DNA of 64,000 nucleotides from an uncultured Acetatifactor sp. (GCA_947589505.1 CANQCF010000001.1:44557-108556); one strand, 5' to 3'. Shown: positions 28,251-38,141, counted from the first letter of the stretch. The notes: generated by a model not told the origin, from the letters alone. Translations and numbers: made by a program.

Positions 28251-29921
28251 TCATTCCACAGAGATCAGGTAATAGTAAATGGGCTGACCGCCGTACTGAA
28301 GCTCCACATCCAGATCCGGATACCGGCCGGCAAGTTTAGCACGCACCGCCTCCGCCGCCTCCGCGGAAACGTCGCTCCCGTAATAAACGCTGATCAGCTC
28401 GGACTCCCCGTCCACCATGGCGTCCGTCGTCTCCAGAACCACCGTGTCCAGATCGGCGCCATTCGCAAGAATACCGTTGTCACCGACGCCCATGTAATCG
28501 TCTTTTTTGATCGCCTTGTCGTCGATGACCGTATCCCGCACGGCGTATGTGACCTGACCGGTCTTCACCTTCTCGATCTCCCGGATCATGGTCTCCTCGT
28601 TCTCATCGACCGTGCTGCCTTCCATATAGTTGATCATGGCGGTAATCCCCTGGGGGATGGTCTTCGTAGGGATCACTAGGAGATTCTTTTCCGTGGTGAG
28701 CTCCGCGGCCTGCCTTGCGGCAAGGATAATGTTTTTGTTGTTGGGGAACAGGAATACATTCTCGGCGTTTACCTGGTCCACAGCGCTCAGGATATCCGCC
28801 GTGCTGGGGTTCATGGTCTGCCCGCCCTCGATAATGTGGTCCACGCCGATGCTCTGGAAGATCTCGCTGAGACCGTCCCCCGCCGAAATCGCTATGAACC
28901 CTGCTTTTTTCGGAGGTTCCGCTGGTTTCGCAGGAGCAGCTGCCGCTTCTTTCTCAGCGGCTTTAAAAAGCTTTTCCTGATGCTCCAGCCGCATATTGTC
29001 GATCTTCATATTGGAGAGCTGTCCATACTTTAAGCCTTTCTGAATAGCCAGCCCGGGATCGTTCGTATGCACGTGCACCTTGACTACTTCGCCGTCGCAG
29101 ACACATACGATGGAATCTCCAATGGACTCCAGGTATGCCTTGAAATCCATTTCCGTCTTGATATTGAAAGTTTTATTCAACAGAATAATGAATTCCGTAC
29201 AGTATCCGTATTTGATATCCGCTTCCGCCTGAGCTTCCATATTGGGTTTTGCGGAAGAACCTGAAGCAGCGGCCGGATTAATGCTGAAGTCGATCTCCTT
29301 CCCCAGCAGCGCGTCGTAAGCGCCGGAGAGGACTTCGATCAATCCCTGCCCGCCGGAGTCCACGACCCCCGCCTGCTTCAGCACGGGAAGGAGTTCCGGC
29401 GTCTGGCTCAACACAAATCTCCCGTGCTCCAGGATCCGCCCGGCAAACTCTTCCAGATCCGTCACGCCGTCGTCCAAAAGTTCCCTCGCCTTTTCGGCAA
29501 TACCCCTGGCCACGGTGAGGATCGTGCCCTCCTTCGGCTTCATAACGGCCTTGTAAGCGGTTTCCACGGCTTTTTCACAGCTCTCGGTCAGGACAGCGGC
29601 GTCAATTTTATCCGTGTTCTGAATAACCTTGGTAAATCCCCGGAAAAGCTGGGAGAGGATCACGCCGGAATTCCCCCTCGCCCCTCTGAGGGAACCGCTG
29701 GAAATGGCCTTGCACAGAGCGGCCATCCCGGGATCCTCGCCGAGTCCGGATACCTCCCGGGCGGCGGACATGATAGTCATTGTCATATTGGTGCCGGTAT
29801 CTCCGTCGGGTACGGGAAACACATTCAATTCATTGATATATTCCTTTTGGTTTTCCAAATTCTTGGCGCCGGCTAAGAACATTTTGGAAAACAACTTAGC
29901 GTCAATTTCCTGGTAAGCCAC
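28251..29921 (-). CDS. DAK2/DegV-like fatty acid kinase subunit A (YloV/FakA-type)
   Basis: NELNVFPVPDGDTGTNMTMTI, GARGNSGVILSQLFRGF, VVDSGGQGLIEVL. Confidence 0.92.
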   Translation of the reverse strand: MAYQEIDAKLFSKMFLAGAKNLENQKEYINELNVFPVPDGDTGTNMTMTIMSAAREVSGLGEDPGMAALCKAISSGSLRGARGNSGVILSQLFRGFTKVIQNTDKIDAAVLTESCEKAVETAYKAVMKPKEGTILTVARGIAEKARELLDDGVTDLEEFAGRILEHGRFVLSQTPELLPVLKQAGVVDSGGQGLIEVLSGAYDALLGKEIDFSINPAAASGSSAKPNMEAQAEADIKYGYCTEFIILLNKTFNIKTEMDFKAYLESIGDSIVCVCDGEVVKVHVHTNDPGLAIQKGLKYGQLSNMKIDNMRLEHQEKLFKAAEKEAAAAPAKPAEPPKKAGFIAISAGDGLSEIFQSIGVDHIIEGGQTMNPSTADILSAVDQVNAENVFLFPNNKNIILAARQAAELTTEKNLLVIPTKTIPQGITAMINYMEGSTVDENEETMIREIEKVKTGQVTYAVRDTVIDDKAIKKDDYMGVGDNGILANGADLDTVVLETTDAMVDGESELISVYYGSDVSAEAAEAVRAKLAGRYPDLDVELQYGGQPIYYYLISVE

Positions 29922-29944
29922 GGTAACTTCCTCCTTAATCCCTT

Positions 29945-30307
29945 TTAATCAATCACTCTCACGCCTTCGACAAAAATGTTGATCTTTTCCACTTCGATAC
30001 CGGTGAACTCTTCCACTTTATATCTCACGTTGCTGACAAGGTTATCCGAAACGGCGATGATGCTTACGCCATAAGCCACGATCACATGAAAATCCAGAAT
30101 CAGCTTGTGGTTTGCGCTGACACTGACATTGATCCCCCTGCTCAGGCTCTCCATCTTCAGGATGCGAACCAGACCGTCCTTTACATTGGCAACGGTCATG
30201 CCAACTATTCCAAAGCACTCCACGGCAACGCTTCCCGCATACTGCGCAACGACCTGCTTATCAATGGCAATGCTTCCCAAATGCGTATCGATCGAAGACC
30301 CTTTCAT
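29945..30307 (-). CDS. Asp23/Gls24 family protein (YloU-type)
   Basis: GSIAIDKQVVAQYAGSVAVECFGIVGM, ISVSANHKLILDFHVIVAYG-like pattern; adjacent to yloV and rpmB. Confidence 0.9.
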   Translation of the reverse strand: MKGSSIDTHLGSIAIDKQVVAQYAGSVAVECFGIVGMTVANVKDGLVRILKMESLSRGINVSVSANHKLILDFHVIVAYGVSIIAVSDNLVSNVRYKVEEFTGIEVEKINIFVEGVRVID

Positions 30308-30516
30308 ATTCAGACCCAACCTTTCTGTGTTTGATGCACACTATTGATAACAATCATAACAGATTGTCTCCAAAAAAGAAATAAAAAAATAGAAAAATCT
30401 GTAAATTTCAAAAAAAAGAATTTTCTTCTTGCTTTTATATGGGTTTTCTGTTAATATATGAATGTTGTGAAAAATTACAGGGCTTTTGTGTACGTTCTGG
30501 TGGAGGAGGTGTCAAG

Positions 30517-30702
30517 ATGGCTAAATGTGATATCTGTGGTAAGGGTGTTCATTTTGGGAACAACGTAAGCCACTCTCATAGAAGAAGCAACGCAATTTGG
30601 AAGCCGAATGTAAAGCGTGTGAAGTGCGTGGTAAACGGCGGGAATAAAAGGCTCCATGTTTGCACCAGCTGCTTAAGATCCGGCAAAGTAGAGCGGGCTT
30701 AA
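30517..30702 (+). CDS. rpmB: 50S ribosomal protein L28
   Basis: MAKCDICGKGVHFGNNVSHSHRRSNAIWKPNVKRV...CTSCLRSGKVERA; upstream GGAGGAGG. Confidence 0.97.
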   Translation: MAKCDICGKGVHFGNNVSHSHRRSNAIWKPNVKRVKCVVNGGNKRLHVCTSCLRSGKVERA

Positions 30703-30720
30703 CCCTGACTTCTTGAAAAG

Positions 30721-30759
30721 AATTCAAAAAGACTCCTTTTGTGGAGTCTTTTTTGAATT
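30721..30759. terminator. Terminator downstream of rpmB (likely bidirectional)
   Basis: AATTCAAAAAGACTCC-ttttgt-GGAGTCTTTTTTGAATT. Confidence 0.85.
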
Positions 30760-30767
30760 TTAAACAC

Positions 30768-30908
30768 CTAATCGCAGACGCAGAAATACCCCGCTGCCGA
30801 CAGGATCACGATGAAGACAAATCCAACAAAACGGTCCCTCAGGAGAAACATCAAGAACATTCCAAAGGCGATTCCGAGGATTCCGATCCCCACCATTTTG
30901 CGCATCAT
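30768..30908 (-). CDS. 46-aa hydrophobic small protein (not in ORF track)
   Basis: MMRKMVGIGILGIAFGMFLMFLLRDRFVGFVFIVILSAAGYFCVCD*, two TM-like segments. Confidence 0.45.
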   Translation of the reverse strand: MMRKMVGIGILGIAFGMFLMFLLRDRFVGFVFIVILSAAGYFCVCD

Positions 30909-30968
30909 AACCGTCAGTCCTTTGGGAGTTTCTTACTTATACTATATGAGGGAACCGTTCAAAATGCA

Positions 30969-31382
30969 CTACCCCTCCTCAGGGAAAGCGATATCCAGGG
31001 CCTGTTCGTCGGAGACCTGTTCTTTTCCTTTCTCCGCCCTCTTGTCCAGGAACTTGTCCACCATATCCGGAACCATATCCAGAACCTTGGTCACCGTATC
31101 CTGATTCTTTACGTTCACCAGTTTTACCACGCCGTTCTGGATCACCAGCACAGCGCTCGGCGTCATCTTTCCGCCCAGGCCGCCCACGCCGGAGGCAGAA
31201 CCCTTCTGGCCGTTGTTGCCTGCTCCGGCGCCTACGCCAAAGGAGACGTCCACCAGGGGAAGGATGATGGTATCCCCGATCTTGGTCGCCTCCCCTACGA
31301 CTGTCTTTGTCGACAGCACGGTGTTCATGCCTTTCAGAAGGGATTCCACCACACCCTGAAACTGATTCTCATTCTCTGCCAT
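30969..31382 (-). CDS. ytfJ: GerW/YtfJ family sporulation protein
   Basis: MAENENQFQGVVESLLKGMNTVLSTKTVVGEATKIGDTIILPLVDVSFGVGAGAG. Confidence 0.9.
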   Translation of the reverse strand: MAENENQFQGVVESLLKGMNTVLSTKTVVGEATKIGDTIILPLVDVSFGVGAGAGNNGQKGSASGVGGLGGKMTPSAVLVIQNGVVKLVNVKNQDTVTKVLDMVPDMVDKFLDKRAEKGKEQVSDEQALDIAFPEEG

Positions 31383-31433
31383 AAAATCCTCCATTCTGCG
31401 CCGAACGGCGCAATGATTTTCTTTTGCATCTAT

Positions 31434-32375
31434 CTATGAAATATGTCCTGTTATCTCTCTCCAAAGCTTCCGCAGCCGCTTATCCAGCGCAGCCCGCAGA
31501 ATATTCCACAGTAATACCACAACAGTCACGTGTCCCCTGATCAGGAGCTCTCCCTTCAGGACCGGTTCCTCAAAATCCGGCGTGAGTTCCACGGTTAGAC
31601 GTTTCGGAAATTGAACTCTCAAAATGCTGTAAACCGCAAGGACATAACCGGTGATATCCGGGGAAGCTGCGCCAAAAACAAGCTTTCCTTCGATCCTTCG
31701 CGGCAATACATTCCGAAAAATTTTCAAAAGGCGGGCGAAGATTTCAGAGACATAAGCTTTCGTCTCTTCCTTCTGCCAGAGTTTCCAGTAAAAGTCTGCT
31801 TCCTCCCGCAGTTTCCGGTACACTTCCGCGATACTGCCCACAGCCTTTTTTTTACGGCTGCCGGACTTTTGACGTTCAGAATCCTCCGTTTTGTTTGTCT
31901 CCTCAGAATCCCCCGACTCTTTCAGGCTTTCCTCGTCTTTCTCCGGTTCCCCGGAGGGTTTGTCCTGACTGAAGCTCTGCGTTCCTGCCGCAGCCAAATC
32001 AGCCCTGGAAGTTTCTTCGACGCTGCCTGATGAAATCTGCGGGGGATTTTCTCCGCCGCTGTCCGGAGAAGTCTGCCCGGCATTCTCTGCTTTGCGGGAG
32101 GCTTTCTTTTTATGGGCGCCCGATTTTACCTTTTTTTGTTTTTCTTCTGGAGCAAGGTGAAACCAGGCGATTCGAACCTGCGGCTTTCCCGGCTCCGGAT
32201 AGAGAAACAGGATCCGGAACAGGCCAAAGAGCCATCCCGCTTTCGCTTTTATCAAAAGGCTCTCAGGAGTTTTTTCCAGCTCCAGCCGGTAAGAGACCGG
32301 GAAAAACAGTACCAGCAGGAAAAACAACAGCAGCAGTCCCAATATTCCCACCAGAATCCAACCCACTACCGCCAT
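31434..32375 (-). CDS. DUF2953 domain-containing protein
   Basis: MAVVGWILVGILGLLLLFFLL then YRLELEKTPESLLIKAKAGWLFGLFRILF, FGAASPDITGYVLAVYSIL; adjacent to ytfJ. Confidence 0.8.
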   Translation of the reverse strand: MAVVGWILVGILGLLLLFFLLVLFFPVSYRLELEKTPESLLIKAKAGWLFGLFRILFLYPEPGKPQVRIAWFHLAPEEKQKKVKSGAHKKKASRKAENAGQTSPDSGGENPPQISSGSVEETSRADLAAAGTQSFSQDKPSGEPEKDEESLKESGDSEETNKTEDSERQKSGSRKKKAVGSIAEVYRKLREEADFYWKLWQKEETKAYVSEIFARLLKIFRNVLPRRIEGKLVFGAASPDITGYVLAVYSILRVQFPKRLTVELTPDFEEPVLKGELLIRGHVTVVVLLWNILRAALDKRLRKLWREITGHIS

Positions 32376-32722
32376 GCCAGAAACTCCTTCAGGGAACAAT
32401 CCCCTCTCTTTGAGAGACATTCCTGTGTAATCCGAGTCACAAGATCCAGCGCCTCGTCACGATTGCCTGCAATCCCCACGACAGACAGGGGGTATCTGCC
32501 GAATATATCCTGCGTCAGCTGGGCACAGCCCAGGATTTCCACCTGATCCGAGGGGTTCTCCGAAAGGACAAGAAGAGTCACGTTTGCCAATAACGGTTTT
32601 GTCAGCAGCTTCTTTTTTATCGTATCCAGTTTTTCAGATCTGATACTTTCTCCCAGATAAAGATTGGGTGAAAAATCCAGGAGCCTGTCCTTATTGGTTG
32701 TCCAAAAATTGCCTCGTTTCAA
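32366..32722 (-). CDS. Hypothetical protein (TTG start in track)
   Basis: 118 aa ORF overlapping DUF2953 gene; plausible folded-protein composition. Confidence 0.5.
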   Translation of the reverse strand: MKRGNFWTTNKDRLLDFSPNLYLGESIRSEKLDTIKKKLLTKPLLANVTLLVLSENPSDQVEILGCAQLTQDIFGRYPLSVVGIAGNRDEALDLVTRITQECLSKRGDCSLKEFLAWR

Positions 32723-32916
32723 ATCCGTGATTACCCCATGTCTTATCTTTCTTCCACTTCAGGCATCCGCTATACGCTTGCTCAAGGATCTGTTTCTCAT
32801 CCGCAAAATCCAGCAGGTGATATCTCCCACTCAGGAAAAACGTGCCCGTAAACCTCCGTGCCGGATTTCTCCGCAGTCAATATCAACCTGTTTTTAGTAT
32901 AGACGAAATCCCCGTT
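32691..32916 (-). pseudogene. Degenerate small coding region with one frameshift and no start
   Basis: Frame A NGDFVYTKNRLILTAEKSGTEVYG, then after GGG at 32845-32847 frame A+1 gives GTFFLSGRYHLLDFADEKQILEQAYSGCLKWKKDKTWGNHGFETRQFLDNQ*. Confidence 0.4.
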
Positions 32917-32929
32917 CTATGCAAGAAGT

Positions 32930-34468
32930 TTATTCCGAAGCATTCCCGGCGGCAATCTGGTGGAAGTAGATATCGAAAATCCCCTTTGCGACAGGGACGG
33001 CATAGTCGCCTCCTGTTCCCGCCGATTCCACGATGACCGTCACGCAGATTTCCGGGTCGTCAGCCGGCGCATATCCGGTAAACCAGGCGTGACTGTCGTC
33101 CGAAGAATCCTTGTACTCTGCGGACCCGGTCTTTCCGGCGGCGACATACCCCCTCCCCTGCAAAAGCTGGGCGTTGCCCTTTAACACTACGGCCTCCATA
33201 AGCTCTCTCAAAAGCTGGGCTTCATCTTCCGAGAGAAGCCGTCCATATTCGGTCGGATAAAACTTTTTGACAGTCTGACCGTCCTCGCTGACTACCCGGT
33301 CCAGCACAAAAGGCTCCATCAGGATTCCGTCGTTAGCGATTGCCGAGGTAATCATATTAAGGTGAATGGGCGTAATCTGGGTTTTCCCCTGGCCGATGGA
33401 GGTCTGCATCATCTCATATTCCGGCTTGTCATACTCTGGCAGATAAAACGAGCTTTTGCTGTGTGAAAGAGCTAGGGGAAGCTCCTGACCAAAAAGCATA
33501 TTCTGCAGGGTCAGGGAAAAATCGCTTCTGTCCAGCTTGGAACCCATATTCGCAAAGGAGGCGTTGCAGGACTTGGCAAAGGAACTGACAAAATCCACAT
33601 AACCATGGCTTGCATTGTGATAACAGTGGATTTTGCTTGTCCCCTGGGTAAAGACACCGCTGCACTGGAAGCTATAGTTCCGGTAGGTTTCCTTATTCTC
33701 ACGGTAATATTCCAGGGCGGTCAGGATCTTAAAGGTGGATCCGGGAGGATACAGCCCCTGCGTAGCCCGGTTTAAAAGTACCGTGCTGTCCTTGTCGTTT
33801 ATCAGTTCCTCCCAGATATCCGAGATCTCATTGGGGTCAAAATCCGGATGGGACACCATGGCCAGGATTTTTCCCGTCTTGACTTCCGTCACCACAACAG
33901 CGCCGCGGTACAGGCTCAGCTGCTGGTCTGCAGCGCGCTGAAGCTCCACGTTCAGGGTGGTATATACATTGTCGCCGGGATTCTTCCTGCCCTCCACATC
34001 ATTCTGTATCTTGGATTTCAAGGCGATATTGGTATTGATCAGATAATAATTCGCCAGCGCTTCCACTCCCATGCGCCCCTGGCTGGAGTACCCCACAATG
34101 TGGGAAAACAATTCCCCGTAAGGGTAGCTGCGCTTCTCATTCTGCGCCTCGTCGAGAATGGTTTCCGCAAGGATCTCGCCGTCCGCCGCGAAAATTTTTC
34201 CGCGGTAGTTCCTGGAGAGAAGGATCTGCTGTCTGGAATTATAACTGTTATTGATCATCTCCTGTTCGTTTTCCGCGGTAAACTTTCCCAGGAATACCAG
34301 CATTCCGATGATCAGACCGAAAAAAAGAAGCGAAACCAGGCGGATCTCAAGCGCATTGTCTGCATTCCTTTTTCTATCGGCAGACTTTCGGCTGTTTTTA
34401 TTGAAGGCTTTTTTTCTCGGTTTGCCGTCGGCCTGCGCTTTTTGCATTGGTTTTTCCGTCTCTTTCAT
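32930..34468 (-). CDS. Penicillin-binding transpeptidase (PbpA/PBP2-like)
   Basis: TQGLYPPGSTFKILTALEYY, FAKSCNASFANMG, AAGKTGSAEY. Confidence 0.92.
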   Translation of the reverse strand: MKETEKPMQKAQADGKPRKKAFNKNSRKSADRKRNADNALEIRLVSLLFFGLIIGMLVFLGKFTAENEQEMINNSYNSRQQILLSRNYRGKIFAADGEILAETILDEAQNEKRSYPYGELFSHIVGYSSQGRMGVEALANYYLINTNIALKSKIQNDVEGRKNPGDNVYTTLNVELQRAADQQLSLYRGAVVVTEVKTGKILAMVSHPDFDPNEISDIWEELINDKDSTVLLNRATQGLYPPGSTFKILTALEYYRENKETYRNYSFQCSGVFTQGTSKIHCYHNASHGYVDFVSSFAKSCNASFANMGSKLDRSDFSLTLQNMLFGQELPLALSHSKSSFYLPEYDKPEYEMMQTSIGQGKTQITPIHLNMITSAIANDGILMEPFVLDRVVSEDGQTVKKFYPTEYGRLLSEDEAQLLRELMEAVVLKGNAQLLQGRGYVAAGKTGSAEYKDSSDDSHAWFTGYAPADDPEICVTVIVESAGTGGDYAVPVAKGIFDIYFHQIAAGNASE

Positions 34469-35795
34469 CGCTCTCCCCTCCTTCCTGCTGTATCATCATG
34501 AGGCAGACTCCCTGTACAATAAAATACATAAACATCGTGGTCATGGCGGAGCTGCCCCCGTAGCTGACAAAGGGCAGGGTCACGCCTGTCATGGGAATAA
34601 ACTTGATCCCCCCGCCTATGGTGAGGATGATCTGAAAGAGATACTCCACGGCTATGCCGTAGACGATCAGCTGGTAAAAGCAGTCCTTCACTTTCACGGC
34701 GATTTCCGACATAGCGAGAAAACTGAGCAGGCAGATCAGCACAAGACAGATGCCTGTGATCACTCCCATCTCCTCGCAGACGGTTGAAAAGATAAAATCC
34801 CTGTCCACTCTCGGGATCGCCTTGGGGTTGCCTTTTAAAAGCCCCATGCCGAACCAGTTTCCGCTGCCAATGGCAAAGAGGGACTGGGTGATCTGATAGC
34901 CCTCATGATCGATGTAGCTCCAGGGATCCTGCCAGGCGAGAACCCTGACTCTCACATGATGAAAGAAGTGATAGGCGAGAATCGCTGCGCCGCACCCTCC
35001 GGCTGCTCCCAGAAAGAGATACAGATAATTTCTGGTTGCCACAAAGACGATCAGAACATATGTCACAAAGAAAATGAGAGCGCTTCCCAGATCCACGGAT
35101 ATTGTCAGGATGATCACATGGATGCCCGCCACAACGGCGGTGAGGGCTACATTCCAGAAGCGATGCTCCTCCCAGAGCGCACCGGCCAGGAAGAACAGAA
35201 AAAGGATCTTTACAAATTCCGAGGGTTGAAAGGTGATGCTGCCCGCGATCGTAAAGGATATTTTAGATCCGCCGGATACCTCTCCAAGCAAAAGCACAAT
35301 GCTTAGCGCGCTGACGCCGATCACCGCATAAAACCATGTCAGATCCCTCCAGAAATGAATCTTTTTTAAGATTTCCGGAATAAAAATGGAAATGACAAAA
35401 GAAATACCCACGATGGCAAGCTGCCTGAACGCTTTTGAAAGGTCAAGCCGCGAAATCATGCAGAAGCCAAATCCCAGAAGCATGCACATATTGTTTAAGA
35501 GAATCAGATTTTCCTTCTCATAGATAAAGTGGACCAGGCCCAGGATGGCTAAAAGCATCACCTGCGCAAAGAGGTATAAAAAGAGATAATCCTGATTTGC
35601 GGAGACAATGGCAAGGTGCATAAACTGGACTGCCTGAACGGCAAAAATCAGGATTTCCTGGCAGATTCCCATGATTTTAAAAGCTTTTCCCCGGCCTGTA
35701 AACAACATGCCAAAGCCAAGCAGGGTGTAAGCTGCCACCATTCCTATGATGATGTATTTTGAAATTTCCGTAAAATAACTCAGGGCATACTGCAT
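34398..35795 (-). CDS. FtsW/RodA/SpoVE family cell-cycle protein
   Basis: FQPSEFVKI, DLGSALIFFVTYV, DFIFSTVCEEMG, TGVTLPFVSYGGSS. Confidence 0.92.
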   Translation of the reverse strand: MQYALSYFTEISKYIIIGMVAAYTLLGFGMLFTGRGKAFKIMGICQEILIFAVQAVQFMHLAIVSANQDYLFLYLFAQVMLLAILGLVHFIYEKENLILLNNMCMLLGFGFCMISRLDLSKAFRQLAIVGISFVISIFIPEILKKIHFWRDLTWFYAVIGVSALSIVLLLGEVSGGSKISFTIAGSITFQPSEFVKILFLFFLAGALWEEHRFWNVALTAVVAGIHVIILTISVDLGSALIFFVTYVLIVFVATRNYLYLFLGAAGGCGAAILAYHFFHHVRVRVLAWQDPWSYIDHEGYQITQSLFAIGSGNWFGMGLLKGNPKAIPRVDRDFIFSTVCEEMGVITGICLVLICLLSFLAMSEIAVKVKDCFYQLIVYGIAVEYLFQIILTIGGGIKFIPMTGVTLPFVSYGGSSAMTTMFMYFIVQGVCLMMIQQEGGESDERDGKTNAKSAGRRQTEKKSLQ

Positions 35796-35799
35796 TCCT

Positions 35800-36796
35800 T
35801 TATAGAACACCTCTCTTTTCGTGGCCTGTGGTGTATTCTCCAAAAGGCGGCTTTTCAAAATCTTCCGTAATCCGGCCGGGCGACGCGGAGTTGTGAAGCT
35901 CCTTCAGGAAAAAGTCCAGACAAGCCGCGGTCTCCTCCCCATTCTCCACGGTAAACTGCAGTCTGAGAATTGCCCGCTCCGCCCATTTTCCGATCTCCCT
36001 GTGCAGGGAGAGGGGAACACTGTTATACACAATATTAAAGCAATGTCTGCAGTTTAAGAGAACCGGAAACTTTTTTTCCCAGACGATCCCGCAGCCACAG
36101 GACTTCACTTTTTTTCACATCGTACGCGTCTTTTATACAGTTTCCCAAGGTCTTTGCCGCACAGTTCGCGGTGACCATCATGGGGATCCGCCCATAGATC
36201 ATTTTTTCCCAGGGCAGCGGGGAGGTTTTCATCAGTTCCCGCTGTTCTCCCGATTTCAGCTCCAGGGGAAGGCAGGCGCCAGAGAAGGTATCTTCCCAGA
36301 GGGAAACCGCCCCGCTGTTCCAGAGATAAAAATTAGAATCCGCATACAGCTTTCCGCGGTAATCCTGTTCCAGCAAATAACCCAATCCCTCCAGATTTCC
36401 GGTCATAACCCCTGAAAATGTTCCTGAAACCTGGACGGCGCGAAACACTTCCTCTAAATACTCATGATCAGGAGCGCGCAGCACCGCCGGCAGGGAGAGG
36501 ATCCACTCCGGTTCCGGCATGGTCAAAGCCCCACCACCGCCTTCCGCAGCCTGCTCCGGCATGGCCAAAGCCCCACCGCCACCTTCCGCAGCCTGTTCCG
36601 GATCGCAGGACCGCACATTCCGGATCTGATCGCGGACCCGGCTGTCCCCGAGATAGAGGTCGCCGTCCACAAGGACGCGGACGACAGGCACATTTTCCTC
36701 ATGGTATCGACCGACATGGTCAATTACGCTTACCAGCTGTTCATAAGTCCGCACAGCGGCAGAGATACCCGTCAGGGTGCAGGATTTATCTCTCAT
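35800..36796 (-). pseudogene. C-terminal half of large U32-type peptidase, in two frames
   Basis: 36035..36796 ORF MRDKSCTLTGISAAVRTYEQL...; after A7 run (36071-36077) the -frame of 35800..36108 continues FPVLLNCRHCFNIVYNSVPLSLHREIGKWAE...YTTGHEKRGVL. Confidence 0.7.
36513..36600. repeat. 42-bp tandem repeat in coding sequence
   Basis: TCCGGCATGG[TC]CAAAGCCCCACC[AG]CC[GA]CCTTCCGCAGCCTG at 36513 and 36555, third start at 36597; encodes (PEQAAEGGGGAL[AT]M)x2. Confidence 0.9.
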
Positions 36797-38090
36797 GGAT
36801 CCTCACCTCCTCCAGGAGAACAACCGCTCTTCTCCGAAGTTCGTTTACCGCCCCAAGCGGATAAAAAATATCGGGGTCCATCTGCACTTCCGGCCTGCCC
36901 TCCTGACAGGCCGGGTCCAGCTGAAAACAGGTGTCGCCCAGCTTGGAAAGCTGCTTTATAAAATTCTCTCTCGTAGTCGGAACATTGACCGCCGCCTGGA
37001 CAGTCTCCCCCTTCGCCACATGCCAGACATCCAGGCGGTCCGCCTGGGCGATCCACACTTCTGCAGGCTTGCCGATTCGGAAGAAAGCTTTGATCCGCAC
37101 CAAAATCCGAGGCCTTTCTTCCAGATACTTTCTGCGGATTTCGGCAAGGATATCCTCTTCGGTTTCGCTGTACGCGGGACTGCTTAAGGTAATCATCTCA
37201 CGCCCGTTCCGCCTGTGATAATACCCCTCCTGAACCTCGGTTCTTATATACAGTTTCTTTAATAACGCCAGGTCCTCTCCCTCCGGACAGGATTTCCCTT
37301 CCTGCATATACCGATTGATAGATTTCCGGTACAGGGCCGTTACCCCCGCCGTATATTCCGGTTTTTTCATGCGGCCCTCTATTTTCAGGGAGTCGATTCC
37401 CGCTTCTATGAGCTCCGGAAGGATCTCCAGGGTACACATATCTTTCAGGCTCAAAGGGTAGAAATTGGAACCCGCCAGCTGATACGGCAGCCTGCAGGGC
37501 TGGGCGCATCTGCCCCGGTTTCCGCTTCTGCCGCCCACAATACTGCTGAAAAGGCACTGCCCGGAATAAGAATAACACATTGCCCCGTGGATAAAGCACT
37601 CTGTTTCCAGACCGCTCTCCCGCTTTATGGCAATCACTTCCTCAAGACTCAGCTCCCGGGCGGGAACCACCCTCACCACTCCCAGATTTTTTAACAGCTT
37701 TGCGCCGTAAGGCCCGGTCACTGTCATCTGGGTGCTGGCGTGCAGGGGCAGATCGGGGAAATCAGTCCGGATCTTGTTCAATACGCCGAAATCCTGCACA
37801 ATGACACCGTCAAGACCGGCTTCCGCAAGAGGTCTTAAATACGCAGTCAACCTGCCAAGTTCCTCTTCTTTCACCAGGGTATTGACCGTCAGGTAGACTT
37901 TTCTGTGCCAGATATGCGCATAGCGAAGACACCCCAGCAATTCCTCTTCCGAAAAATTGTCCGCGTAAGCCCTTGCCCCGTATTCTTTTCCCGCGAGATA
38001 AACCGCGTCCGCGCCCGCATGTACAGCACCGTAAAAACCTTTCAGGCTGCCGGCGGGAGAAAGCAGTTCCGGCCAGTGAGTGTTTCGCAT
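36786..38090 (-). CDS. Peptidase U32 family protein, N-terminal part
   Basis: PELLSPAGSLKGFYGAVHAGADAVYLAGKEYGARAYADNF, GRCAQPCRLPY, LKIEGRMKKPEY; ends by 11-nt overlap (ATGAGAGATAA) with the next ORF. Confidence 0.9.
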   Translation of the reverse strand: MRNTHWPELLSPAGSLKGFYGAVHAGADAVYLAGKEYGARAYADNFSEEELLGCLRYAHIWHRKVYLTVNTLVKEEELGRLTAYLRPLAEAGLDGVIVQDFGVLNKIRTDFPDLPLHASTQMTVTGPYGAKLLKNLGVVRVVPARELSLEEVIAIKRESGLETECFIHGAMCYSYSGQCLFSSIVGGRSGNRGRCAQPCRLPYQLAGSNFYPLSLKDMCTLEILPELIEAGIDSLKIEGRMKKPEYTAGVTALYRKSINRYMQEGKSCPEGEDLALLKKLYIRTEVQEGYYHRRNGREMITLSSPAYSETEEDILAEIRRKYLEERPRILVRIKAFFRIGKPAEVWIAQADRLDVWHVAKGETVQAAVNVPTTRENFIKQLSKLGDTCFQLDPACQEGRPEVQMDPDIFYPLGAVNELRRRAVVLLEEVRIHER

Positions 38091-38108
38091 ACTGTAGATT
38101 TCCGTTCC

Positions 38109-38136
38109 TAAAAAAGCTGCCCGAAAACGGACAGCT
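38109..38136 (-). terminator. Rho-independent terminator downstream of zapA
   Basis: Minus strand AGCTGTCCG-TTTT-CGGGCAGCTTTTTT. Confidence 0.75.
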
Positions 38137-38141
38137 CTGAG

